Origin: Macrotrachela quadricornifera
Taxonomy: Eukaryota; Rotifera; Eurotatoria; Philodinida; Philodinidae
DNA: 64,000 nucleotides
Reading direction: 5' to 3'
NCBI GenBank assembly: GCA_022393335.1
Contig: JAJEKB010021317.1
Span: forward strand, 686,678-750,677
This document shows positions 24,091 to 34,900 of the stretch, in pieces; position 1 is the stretch's first letter, and each line of letters starts with the position of its first letter. The translations under genes and the position numbers were made by a program. The notes below the pieces were generated by a model, which saw only the letters and a list, made by a program, of their open reading frames with translations, ran no database searches and had not been told where the DNA came from.

Positions 24091-24807
24091 GAAAATGAAC
24101 CCTTCTATCTTCACGTCATTCTTGGCACAAACACTGAAGTGCGAATGTAAAAACTCAATTTCATTATTTTCTTTATCTATAATGTCGTCAACAGGAAAAA
24201 CAACATTCTTTTCTTCAACTGCTTTAAACCTTTTTCCCATTGTCACCAAAATTTTGTGTCGTGAGTCTGATGGACAAAATATGTCGCGAAGTACGACACA
24301 TTTTATTTTAGTGTATAATTGTTGAAAATTTCGAAGATAATTGAAATATGTAAATAGAAGAACTGAATAAATATAAAAATTTTGCAGTTGTGTTTTATTC
24401 TCATCAAAAATATCAACACAGAGATAAGAATCGTATACTGAAACAGTGTGAGAATATCTTACTGCTATTATCATTGGTCATCGATACAGAAAAATAATCA
24501 AACGATCATTTATAAAACAATGTTTTTACAAAGAAAAAATGTTGTCAAATGGTGAAATAAAAGATATCTAATTTGACTATTGTATGAACAAAGTGAGGAT
24601 AGTTGATAATGACAATGGTATCAATAAATACTGTCTGTATATCGACAGGAAAACAACAAATATTTACTTTTTTTTCTATTGATTTATTAACAATAATCGT
24701 ATATTTTATTCTTATCAAGGGTCTTTGAAAAAAAACGCACATTTTGAAAAACTATTTAAAATCGTGTGCACTTGTAGCAGACTTGTACTTTCTTTCTCAT
24801 TCTATAG

Positions 24808-26721
24808 ATGTATAGAATAATTCTGATTACTTTTGTTTTACACTTCATTACTGTCCCATTAGATAGTGCCCCACCGGCAAGGGATGTATTTGATGCTTTA
24901 CGTAATGTCTGTCTGGGCAGATTTCGAGGTGGAATTTGTCCATATGCAATAGCCTATGATATTGCTACACAACTAGCTGGTAATTGGTATGATCGTGATG
25001 GAGGTTTCGGTCTTTGGTCAGATGGAGGTCCTAGTATTTGGTGGCCTAGTGGAGTAAGTTTATGGGCATTGGCTGAATTTTTTCATTCCATGGGTGGCAG
25101 AGGTAAATGTATAAATAAAGAAATAAAGATTGTATCAATGAACAAATTCTTTTTTAAGCAACGGATAAATTATATTTTCCCACACGTTGGGCTGCGATTG
25201 AAACAGCGAAAAGACGAAATAATTATGTTCATACGAAATTTACAGATGATCAAGCTTGGTGGGCTAATGGTGCTCTTCGTCTCGAACAATATATTCGTTC
25301 CTTAGGTGATAGTGCACAAGATCTAATTAATGCCGCACAAGCTGTTATCAATGATAACGTTGCACATCAGACGGGAGAATGTGGCGGTGGGTAAATATTT
25401 CATATCATTATTTTATTAACTGAAACTTTTATGATTATAGTGTCTTTTGGTATTATGGAAATGCACCACCTTCAACAACTGATAAAACAACAATATCTAA
25501 TGTATTAACTATATATACCATGGCAACACAGTATTCCATTACACATGATCGAACATTACTACAGGGTGGGGCTCGTGGTGGAGCAATTGATATATACAAT
25601 TGGTTAGTTTCTACAGATTTACTCAATCCACAAACAGGCTATCAAAGAGATCTTTTGAATACTGCTGGTGGAAAATGTGAACTGTATGGTGGTGTAAATA
25701 TAATAAACAAAATATTTAAATTTTCACTTATTGCATTATCTTCTTTTTAGTCTTTAACGTATGAATATGGTGTTCTAGTACAAGCATTGATGGCTTTAGC
25801 TGATGCTACTGGTAATCAACAATATATTACACATGCCATTACTTATATTCGTAATGGTATTGCACAATTTACACGAAATAATATTGTATTTGAATCATGT
25901 GATGAGAGCAACACTTGTTCAGGAGATCAAATTGCATTTCGAGGTATTGATTTTGTATAGGTAAGTTTGATACTAATTATGTGTTTACTATGATCTTAGG
26001 AATATTTTATCTTGGTCTTGCTCGTTTATATGAACGTACACGAGATGAAGGTATTGCTCATGTCATCGAATCATCCTATCTTGCTATGTTATCTCGCGTT
26101 AGTTAATTGTATTATCTTCGATTTCATTCGTGTTTTCTATACCTAGGTGAGAAATGGTCGATATCCTCTTTCTTTAATTAATGACAATAATAACTTTCAT
26201 GGCAATGATTTAACTGTTGTAACCATTGGTGATCTCAATCTTGCATCGGCTATGATAAAAGTATATAAATACAAGTATGCTCCTCCTGTCACACCCAATA
26301 TTGATGTAGCAGTAAATGGATTATTACCATTTGACGACACTCATTATGGATTAACTGCATGTGTGTGTGATGGTATGTCACTTTTATCTTTATCAATAAT
26401 TACAATATTATCCAATGATGCTCTTTAGATATTGGCTGTCCGACGGGTCATTACATGCAATGTTTCACTGACTCGGGTCACAAAGTTGCCAGTAACGGTC
26501 ACAATTGGCATGATAAAGTAATTGATGATCATTGCTCATTCACATTGATTCATTGAAATGTTTTTCTTTTCTAGGTTTCTGCGATCTTAATTGGACCTAG
26601 TCATCAAATGATTCTACATAAAGCAAATGGTGCTGGTCAAACTCCCTGGTTGCAAGGTAGTCGATGGTACATTGGTCATGAATACAATGATAAAGTAGAT
26701 TCAATCAATATTGATCATTAA
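24808..26721 (+). CDS. secreted glycoside hydrolase family 76-like (alpha-1,6-mannanase) with a C-terminal extension
   Basis: Eight exons: 24808-25102, 25159-25390, 25441-25693, 25751-25943, 26000-26097, 26147-26372, 26429-26517, 26575-26721. Introns are 49-57 bp, phases match, total 511 codons (510 aa). A signal peptide is evident (MYRIILITFVLHFITVPLDSA). GH76 hallmarks: NWYDRDGGFGLWSDGG, the paired acidic motif TDDQAWWANGALRL (Asp128-Asp129, the expected catalytic pair), TGECGGGVFWYYGN, and SLTYEYGVLVQALMAL. GH76 enzymes cut alpha-1,6-mannan, for example in fungal walls, outside the cell. The last about 75 residues (DIGCPTGHYMQCF.., WYIGHEYNDKVDSINI) are Cys-containing, and the final G-x-x-x-NDKVDSI segment is like a beta-gamma-crystallin motif. 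The family is mainly fungal/bacterial, so horizontal origin is inferred. AATAAA lies at 26745. Confidence 0.85.
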
Positions 26722-28279
26722 TAAACTCGTACATTACGCAGACAAATAAATTTTTTGTTTTTTCCATTCAATTGTTGAAAGAGAAAAATTTTATTGAATT
26801 AACATGAATACAAGTAAACAACTAATCTAAGCAAAACATTATACTTTTTGTGTGATTAAATGAGAAAGTAGATCTATATTGAATAATAGAAGCTTTTTTC
26901 AAGCTTTAACTTGCATACATTTATCTAGCTAAAGGGTTCTTTTGACACGAAAACATTTAGTTCACAGCATTGAAATATCTCAAACCGGCAAGAAACACAG
27001 CTTTTACCGATGGATTGTTTAGTGATTTCTCTACATCGGATCCTTGAGACTATAGATTCAATCGATTATTAACATTTGGAATATTCGGCAAACCTTGACA
27101 TTATGAGATAAGAAAAATGGTAAAGTGGTATTTTGAATTTTCTCATCTGGTGCACGATATTCTAGGATTATTTTTCTACAAGAATAGTTCTCATCAACGA
27201 CATATCTTTTCTGACTAAATTATAAGAATATAAAACCTGAGGAGCCAAGTTAGCATGGACAACACTGTAGGAGACCCTATCTAGTCATCATTGACTCAAC
27301 TCCCACACTGATTAAATATCTTTCGAAATCACACAAATCGAGTTCAGATTCATGCTCCGTTTAGAAACTGGATAGAAGGAGTTATTTCAGCATGGATTTG
27401 CGCTTGGATCTAGCGAGATTATGATCATAGGTAACCACATGGATCTATTAGAGATGTATGATACACAAAGGCAACAGTATTTTCATAATAACCCACCAAT
27501 ATAAATACCTATAGAGTTTCGATTTTGTTATATTTGATAATTCTTTTTAGTAGCGACAAAGCCACTAGTCACCTGAGACATATTTAGGCAACTTTCACTT
27601 AAAAAAACTACGATTTGATTCAAAACTAATATCTTATTCAGAAACAGCGCTAAAAACTGAGTTGATTCATATATACTTCAAATAATTGTGAGAAAAGAAT
27701 GTTTTTTTTGAAAAGATGTCTCTACCCCCTCTCAGGTATGGTCTGGTAAATAATGGTAATTTTTTCGATATCTTAGGTATGTCTTGACGGATCCTTCTCA
27801 TCTTCTTCTCTCGACCGAGATACTGATGAGACAATTGTGTGCACAATATAGCATCTCAATCGAGTGTAATTGGGAAGAGTTATTGTGTACACGGCCGGAC
27901 ATACAGACCGATATAGTCGATTATAAACTCAACATTTGTCATTTTGATTGTTTTTAGTGTTCTCGTTCTTTTAAAAATTCTTCTAGTTTGATGAAACTAA
28001 AGATTTCGAAATAAAATATAACTTCTTCTGCAAAAGTAATCAAATAATAAGAAACATTCAAAGAATTTTCCTCTGAATATTTTGAAAATGTGACAATATC
28101 TGAGAAATATGGAAGTTAGTTCACATGTTTTAGGACTTTCGGACGTTATAAAAAGTTTTTATTGCTCACTTATGATTTTCATATGTTTATTTATTCAACC
28201 ATTTTTCGGCAATCTGGAATTATTTTATTGCCTTTACTAATATCATTTATTTGATCAAATATCTGCTCTAAAGTAAGTA
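26722..28279. other. intergenic stretch between convergent GH76 and hexosaminidase genes
   Basis: The two flanking genes converge on this 1.56-kb interval. Apart from the AATAAA at 26745 that can serve GH76, I see no gene, repeat or RNA here. The composition is AT-rich with no protein-like frame. Confidence 0.4.
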
Positions 28280-30427
28280 TTAAGTGCGACTCTCAGGATT
28301 GCAGTAACTTGGACCATTGATAGGAGCAGCTGGAATACCACGTTTCAAATAACGACAACGTTGTTCTTCAAGTCGTGGTATCGCTACTCGAGGTTCTTTG
28401 ACATCAGCAGATGACCATAAGCGTTCTGCTACGACAGATGCTCGTGGCCAAGTCGTAGGAAGAATATTGGTTGAATCGACATATTCTATATAATGAAATA
28501 GATATTAATAGTCAACAGAATATTAGTAATTAGGCTTTCAACTCACCTCCCCACATACAAGCTTCACCACCAACGACCAATTTCTTCTGTTTTTCTGTGC
28601 CTATATAACAGAAAAACGAAAAGTAAAGAGTATAGAAGAAATGATTAAAAAGATACTTACCAATAAAATCATGTGGATCACATTCATAATATTTAAACCA
28701 ATCTTGACCGTAAGAAATCAAATTAAGATACCTGTGTGAAAAGATACAATATGATAACTTTATCAATAATTGTACACTTACCAACATGCTGATAGAATAG
28801 CTCGATAGCCAAGACTTGTTATTCGAGCCAATTCCAAACTCTTAGGTTCCTGTAAAGATTAGATTAATACGATGAAATAATTCAATAGTCTAACCTTCCA
28901 AACTTCCACTACAGTATCTGCTTTGACTTTAACATGATGATCGATAATTTCTTGCCAGACAGCATAACCTTTTCCAGTGGCATTGACAATATCTACCAGA
29001 CTATCGAAAACAATATAAAAATATTCTCTCTCATTTAGAACTTACGTCTGCATATAATATTGTTCAAGTAAAGCATAATCGATGCCAAATTTCATCTGAC
29101 ACATAAATTCATTGATGGCTGGATTGCTTTTCCTAAAAGAAAAACATCTCTATTGAAATCAACAATCTACCCAAATATTAGTTAGAAATTACCAGCATTC
29201 GAAATTCACTTCATCTCCACCCAAATGCACATAACGATCAGGAAAAACACTGGCAATTTCAGTGAAGAAGTTTTTCAAAAAGATAAATGTTGAATTTTGA
29301 CTTGGATCTACAGGTCCCAATTTTCCATTTGGTTTTCCTTCACTATAACATTGAGTCAAAATATGAATTGCCCGACCCCATGAAAGTGTATGACCTGGTG
29401 AATCAAATTCAATCACTACCCGAATACCACGTTGACGTGCAAATTCATTCAAATCAGCAATATCACTTTGAGAATAAACATCTTGTTTGCTATAAGCACC
29501 CTTTTCACTTAACTCAGGATATATCCGTGATTGGTATGGAAATGATTGATCATCAACAATATGAAAATGAAATACATTCATTTTACTCTGAGCCATTGCT
29601 TCCTATTGAATAAAGAATTGATAGCAGTCATAAAGAAATTATTCAATGACAAACCAAATTCATTTTGATCGTATTAACAGAAATATAATGGCGAGATGTA
29701 TCAAATAGAAGACCACGATGTTGAAATCGAGGAAAATCGTTGATAATTGTTTCATTTATAGCAAACTATTCTTTAGATAGATAGATAAATCGTTTAGAAT
29801 AAAAAAGAACGCATACGAAGAGATCATCATCTGTATGAATTAATTGACTAAATGTTTCCAAACCTCGTAGACCGCCCCAAATAGATACAGCATTGAGAGT
29901 AGCATGACCGTTTCGTACGATAAGAACGTCTAAAAGAAATCGATAGGATGGATAAAAATCTATCAAAACAGTCTGTTACAAGATTCATTCGATTCCAGAC
30001 TGGGCCACTGATCGCATGGCTGGTCAATGTAGACGGAGAGTTCCTCCAATATGGTTACATTATCAGGATTGGGTAGATTTTGTCTCAATGGTTGAATGTC
30101 ATCATCACCTAGAATTGATGACGATGAACGAAGGATATAAGATAGATAAGTCTGTGGAAAGAATATGGATCTATAGTATCGATTAAAAGCATTAGTCAGT
30201 AAATCACAACGTTGACTAGTTTCGTTAATCAGAAAGTGAAATGTATTTGGATGGATAGCTAATCGTTCAGGAGTGGTTTGAATTGACTGAGGCTTTGGCC
30301 ATGGTTCTCCAACAGTTGGCTCAATTCTTATTGGATTGAGGAAACCGCGTCGTTCATGACTATGTACAGTTGAAAAATTCACAATTTTGATGACCAGTAG
30401 AAGTAGCAGAAGTTTTATTCGAGTCAT
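28280..30427 (-). CDS. beta-N-acetylhexosaminidase, GH20, lysosomal/secreted (HEXA/HEXB-like)
   Basis: Ten exons on the minus strand: 30427-29980, 29929-29817, 29765-29655, 29602-29193, 29132-29046, 29000-28895, 28849-28782, 28731-28661, 28600-28547, 28485-28280. All joints agree in phase; 558 codons (557 aa), close to the usual animal length. A signal peptide is present ([23 protein letters not shown]). The N-terminal GH20b domain contains [30 protein letters not shown]; the (beta/alpha)8 barrel has [36 protein letters not shown], and the catalytic pair HLGGDEV (Asp354-Glu355). Later come [15 protein letters not shown] and [14 protein letters not shown], completing the active site. The enzyme removes terminal GlcNAc/GalNAc from glycans and chitobiose by substrate-assisted catalysis. 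This looks like an ordinary animal gene. Confidence 0.93.
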
Positions 30428-31965
30428 TTTGATAAACTCAGCAATGGTTCGGGCTTTATGAAGTTACATGGTAACTATACGTGTGTCTTATCGCTTATCA
30501 ATAACATAGATAAAAGACAGTGTGTAAGAAAACGCCACATAAAGCATCATGTAGTCTTTTATTAAATCAGGCACTTTTGACATCGCGTTTATGCATATGC
30601 TTATTTGAATGAACAATTGTTTTGTGGAGAAATTAGTATTATGCCCTTTCGTATGTTTGTCTTTTATGATTGTATTTCCTCTGTTTGGGAATTTATTATA
30701 AATAGCGAGAAAATATAAAATATGTTATATTTACTGTGTACAACAGATCTAATGAAGAGCATAAAAATATATTAGAAAAAAGATAATTTAGTTAGGATTA
30801 TATACCTTTCAATAAAGCATTTCTTTATGTTAATTTCAAAGATTATACTTTATTCAAAAGAACCAAATTACATTACTTTGGTCCTTGTCGACTGGCACTC
30901 ATTCTTTCTTTGATTTCTCTCTTGTGTATAACCATGAATGAGTGTTTAGAGCAAGTCCGAGAAAGATACAGAATACATGAGGGTGAACGTTGAAATAGGT
31001 GTCTCTTCTTTTTCTTTCAGAAGTCAGGAACACTGTGATAACAAACACGTTAATTCGTGATGCAATTGCGTGTCTAAGACCGATGCAAACCGTATAAGAA
31101 ATAGAACGAATACATGCGCCGTTCGTAAAACTATCGTTAGTTGGACAGGTGAGTATATTAAATAATGAGCACGTCTTCAAAGAAACGCATTAAATTGTGA
31201 ATTTTTCAAATTCATGATACTTTTGAGAAAGACGAATATACTTACTGAGCTTTTCAGTTAAAAAGTTGTATATTCCCCACGGTATCTTACGATACAGCTG
31301 TGAATGGAATGAGGTTTATAAGCTTTTTCTTCTAAACAGTGGATGAAATCTTGGTTAGATCGAATCGATTCGAACTCTGATTGAAACTCATTTTCGTGCT
31401 TGATCGATCTTAACTTCTGTCGATAGCTATTCATGAGCAAAGGTAAAATATTCATCCATCTCATGTTTTCTTCCTCGTGTCCAACAAAATCAATACAAAA
31501 TGACTCCTGTATAATGTAAAGATATTGTGCAATATCTTTTCATTCATTCGTAACTATAAAACATATCACAACGTTAACTTTGATCATTAGTTACTATTCA
31601 TCACAAAGTCAAAAACGTCAATTACATTAACACATTCGAGACTTCAGTTTTGTACAGAAATTGATCGAGATATTCGTTCCCACGAAGAATAAATTCCTAG
31701 TGAATGCACTTACTGACCTTCTCTTTCTGTTATATCGATTTTTTTACCATCCTTCTTTTTGTATAATTAAATAGTGAATCGAATCTCGTCTCCAGCTGTA
31801 TAATGACTCAAGTTACTTTTTCGTTCTGTAATGTGTATTATACATTACGTGTGAGATAAGGATAAAAAGTTTCTAGATTTTTCTGTTGCATTCGTGTCTA
31901 TTCTGCGCATTGCTACTCATCAATATAAAAGCGATCAAAATTGTCAGTATTCTTGAATATTTTAC
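30428..31965. other. intergenic stretch upstream of hexosaminidase
   Basis: No gene is recognised. A 68-codon minus-strand frame at 31258-31464 has polar, coding-like composition but no start context or family. The interval ends where a piggyBac fragment begins. Confidence 0.35.
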
Positions 31966-32803
31966 ATGTCGTCTAAAGATGGTACAGTCAATCCTATCGA
32001 TTGCTATCGACATTTCATCACTGACGAGATTGTAAGCCTTATGGTTCTTGAAACTAACAAGTAACGCTCGTGCGGGCACTCGCTCAGCTCTTTCTCGTAG
32101 AAAACGTTTCTCTGAACTATCGAAAAACTATTTATATCTAATAAAATTTCCAGAATCGAGATAGTCAATCTCGTGATCGATGAATGGAGAATATTCTTTA
32201 TCTTCCTATCAAGAAAGATATTTCATCAGTCGTTGTGTAAGACTAACTGAGAATTAAAACCAACCCATTACGCAACTTTCCACAACATTTTCTCGAAAGC
32301 TTCAACTTTCAAAGTAGTTTTCATTACAAGAAATTTCCCAAAAGCTTCGACAATCCTTCCATTCAAAGGTGTTTCTAAAATAGCTGAACATGTTTTCTAC
32401 TTAGAAAAGCTTTATAATATCTTCTATCAAGCATAGCTCGCAGTCAGCCGTCGGCGTCCATTCGGTCTGCCACTTCTGCTGCTCGCCTTTCTGAACTGTG
32501 TAGGTCAAGCTATATAGATGTTTTCTTGACATCGCCACACGAACTATTTTTTTCCTATGATGTTCAGTTTAGTCGCGGAATATCGTTTCTTTCCTAAAGA
32601 CGTGCTTACTAACCGAAAAAAGAATTTTTTTTTAAATTTCGAGAAACCAACTTTACCAAACGATTCCTCGACCGCCATCACGCTTCGGTCAAGTTTTGTA
32701 GGAAACATCAGCAAAATGTTTTTTTGACCCTGTGGACCTACAATCAATCAATCAAGCAAACAATTCATGTTTCTAAGACTCTTCTCTACGAGAAAGAGAG
32801 TAA

Positions 32804-33057
32804 TCAGCAATGGTGTTCATCACACACCACGATGAACTCATCATTTCGTGATAAAACACCTGTTTTCGGTGAAAAATACCAAACCTCACCAATTCCTAAC
32901 ATCAACTGATCAATGCTGATACCATAATAATCAGCAATGGTGTTCATCACCCACCACGATGAATTCATCATTTCGTGATAAAACACGTATTTTCGCTGAA
33001 AAATACCAAACCTCACCAATTCCTAACATCAATTAATCAATGCTGATACCACATGAT
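32804..33057. repeat. tandem duplication, period 127 bp
   Basis: TCAGCAATGGTGTTCATCAC starts at 32804 and again at 32931, and the following about 120 bp match closely (CACCACGATGAA.TCATCATTTCGTGATAAAACAC). It lies inside the insertion in the piggyBac relic and is unrelated to the GATTACC unit. Confidence 0.75.
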
Positions 33058-33727
33058 CACCGAACAGACTTCAGATTCGAAGTCCCCGCATCGAATTACC
33101 TCTAGAAATGTCTTTTTGGAAAAATCGTTTTTCGATGTTTTTTTGACCCTGCGGACATACAAGCAAGCAATCAATCAATCAAACAAACAATTTATATTTC
33201 TAAGACTCTTCTCTACGAGAAAGAGAATAAGATAAGAAATACATGTCTTAGTCATTTCTGGGTCATTGAAATCCATGCACTTTCAGTCATTGAGCGTTTC
33301 TAATCAATTTTCGTCTTGAGTTGCACTTCTCTAATTGAATTTCGCGAAGTTCCCTGAATAGTATTAACATAGGTGACCAATAAATAGCCAATAAATCTTC
33401 ATTTACGGAAAATTGACCGCAGAATCGAGTTCCTCAACCCCAATTACCCTTCGGTGAACCCTTATAAAAAAAAGTTTTTTTTTGTAAAAAAAACTGATTC
33501 ATTGTGTAAAAAAAATGGATCGAAAAAAAATTTTTTAAAACTAGCACCAGATTCGGATTCCACGACCCCGATTACCCTTCGGTTAACCCTTATAAAAAAC
33601 AATATTTTTGCAAAAAACGTGATCCTTTGTGTAAAAAAATGGATCGAAAAAAACTTTTGAGAAACTAACATCAGATTCGAGGTCCTCGACCTCGATTACC
33701 CTTTGGTGAAGTTTTATAGAAAATAGC

Positions 33728-33774
33728 GTTAGTTAATTAATAATTAATAATTAATAATTAATAATTAATTAGTT
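33728..33774. repeat. TTAATTAATAA microsatellite
   Basis: TTAATAATTAATAATTAA runs perfectly for about 45 bp inside the inserted repeat. A short similar TAATTATTAATTAATAAGG occurs in the truncated copy at about 23823. Confidence 0.7.
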
Positions 33775-34890
33775 AAAACTAACCTCGGATTTGAACTCCC
33801 CACCCTCGATTACCCTTTGGTCAAGTTTTATAGAAAATATTAGTAAAAATGTTTTTTTGACCTTGTGCGGACATACAATCAATCAAGCAAGCAAGCAAGC
33901 AAGCAAGCAATCAGACAATTTATGTTTGCAAGACTCTTCTCTACGAGAAAGAGAATAAATGTGCAGAACAATATTTATTAACACATAAACTTAGCAAACG
34001 ATCAAAAAATCTTCAATGGGAACCAACTACTAACGAAGAAATGCTGAAGTTCTTGGGGATAGTCATCGAGATGGGCTTAGTACAAATGCCAAAAGTAGAC
34101 TACTACTGGAGCAAAAGTCAATTATATGGATCAGAAATCATTCAAAATACAATGTCGAGAGACAAATGCGAATTACTTCTCAAGTTTTTGCATTTTTCTA
34201 ACAATGAGGAACAGGATGCGAGCCAAGATAAACTAGCTAAGTTGAATCCACTTTTGATCCTATTGAAAGCTAGATTTAAGTCGATTTATACGCCCGGTTC
34301 TGTCACCATCGTCGATGAAACAATGGTGCTCTGATGAGGTCGACTCTACTTTAGACAATACGTTCCAGGCAAAACCCACAAATATGGGGTTAAAATGTAT
34401 AAAGTAGCAGACATAAATGGATATAATTAGAATTTTATAATTTATACAGGAGAACAGAATTCAACGACTGGTCTTAGTCATACTAAAATAGTTATCATGC
34501 AATTATTAGAAGATCTTTTCGGATACTATCGATCTTGCGAAACGATTGTTAGGAAATGATACTTACCTCATTGGAACATTGAGAAGTAACCGTATTGCAT
34601 CTGGAAAAGCAATTCTTCAGAAAAAACTCAAGATGGGTGAAATTTATGGACATCAGAATGGCGATGGTGTCAAGCTGATCAAGTGAACAGATAAAAGAGA
34701 CATTCTGATGATATCTACCAAGCCATCCTATACAACTGCTCTTGTGGACATTAGAAAAACTAATCCATCTGGCAAGCGCATCATGAAGGCACAAGTGGTG
34801 TTCGACTGCAATAAAGGAAGACAAGGTCCGGATTTGTCGGATCAGCTATCTGCATACTATACATGTCTAAGACGATCTATAAAATGGTAT

Positions 34891-34900
34891 NNNNNNNNNN
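34891..34900. other. assembly gap (10 N)
   Basis: Ten N bases interrupt the piggyBac relic right after the third catalytic block. The sequence on the right (34901 on) does not continue as piggyBac, so the true gap size and join are unknown. Confidence 0.99.

Larger units (their letters stand above)
20007..24807. other. gene-free stretch with several repeat modules
   Basis: No intact gene is seen. It includes a degenerate roughly 60-bp repeat (21250-21425), a dispersed-repeat module at 22287-23620, and a truncated Helentron-like copy (23733-24090), described separately. An exon-like block at 22078-22183 (LFVTRKSLERLLVDQE) and a minus-strand open frame at 24067-24474 have no identifiable family. 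Confidence 0.4.
32061..33956 (-). mobile_element. Helentron-like non-autonomous element inserted in piggyBac, with expanded tandem core
   Basis: The left edge is GTAACGCTCGTGCGGG with hairpin GTGCGGGCAC, then CTCAGCTCTTTCTCGTAGAAA. The right edge is a (CAAG)n run, then GACTCTTCTCTACGAGAAAGAG. The core repeats a unit of about 110-130 bp containing GATTACCCTTTGGTCAAG and TTTTTTGACC..GCGGACATACA, at about 32690, 33100, 33440, 33570, 33695 and 33805. Right-edge motifs also occur internally at 32775-32803 and 33205-33232, so nested or duplicated copies are present. The junctions with piggyBac show an A/AA ambiguity only and no longer duplication, as expected of insertion at a TT dinucleotide. It encodes no protein. 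Confidence 0.6.
31966..34890 (+). pseudogene. piggyBac transposase relic, split by a 1.9-kb insertion and ending in an assembly gap
   Basis: The left piece (31966-32061) reads NPIDCYRHFITDEIVSLMVLETN, the conserved start of the piggyBac DDE region. The next residues (CAEQYLLTHK..) resume at 33957, so the intervening 1.9 kb is an insertion into the frame. The right piece continues KFLGIVIEMGLVQMPKVDYYW, LLLKFLHFSNNE, SIYTPGSVTIVDETM (first catalytic Asp), then two adjacent TGA codons at about 34333, KTHKYGVKMYK, a TAG at about 34430, a deletion removing the second-Asp block, a frameshift, and KGRQGPDLSDQLSAYYTCLR (third Asp block), stopping at the N run at 34891. It has several lesions, so it is inactive. 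It differs from the copy at 59267, so it is another lineage. Confidence 0.85.

Noticed and set aside
24067..24474. 135-codon minus-strand open frame
   Set aside because: Its end overlaps the dispersed repeat; composition is uneven and no family is recognised.
24808..30427. GH76 and hexosaminidase as one glycan-degradation gene cluster
   Set aside because: They are convergent, have separate signals and likely different origins; adjacency alone is weak evidence.
31258..31464. 68-codon minus-strand open frame with polar composition
   Set aside because: Cannot be linked to any exon or family.
33880..33912. CAAG/CAAT tetranucleotide runs that at first look like CRISPR repeats
   Set aside because: They are simple microsatellites at the edge of a dispersed element, with no spacers and in animal DNA.
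32061..33956. The insertion in piggyBac read as an intron (starts with GT)
   Set aside because: It has multi-copy element ends, nested right ends and no AG at the required junction; other introns here are about 50 bp.
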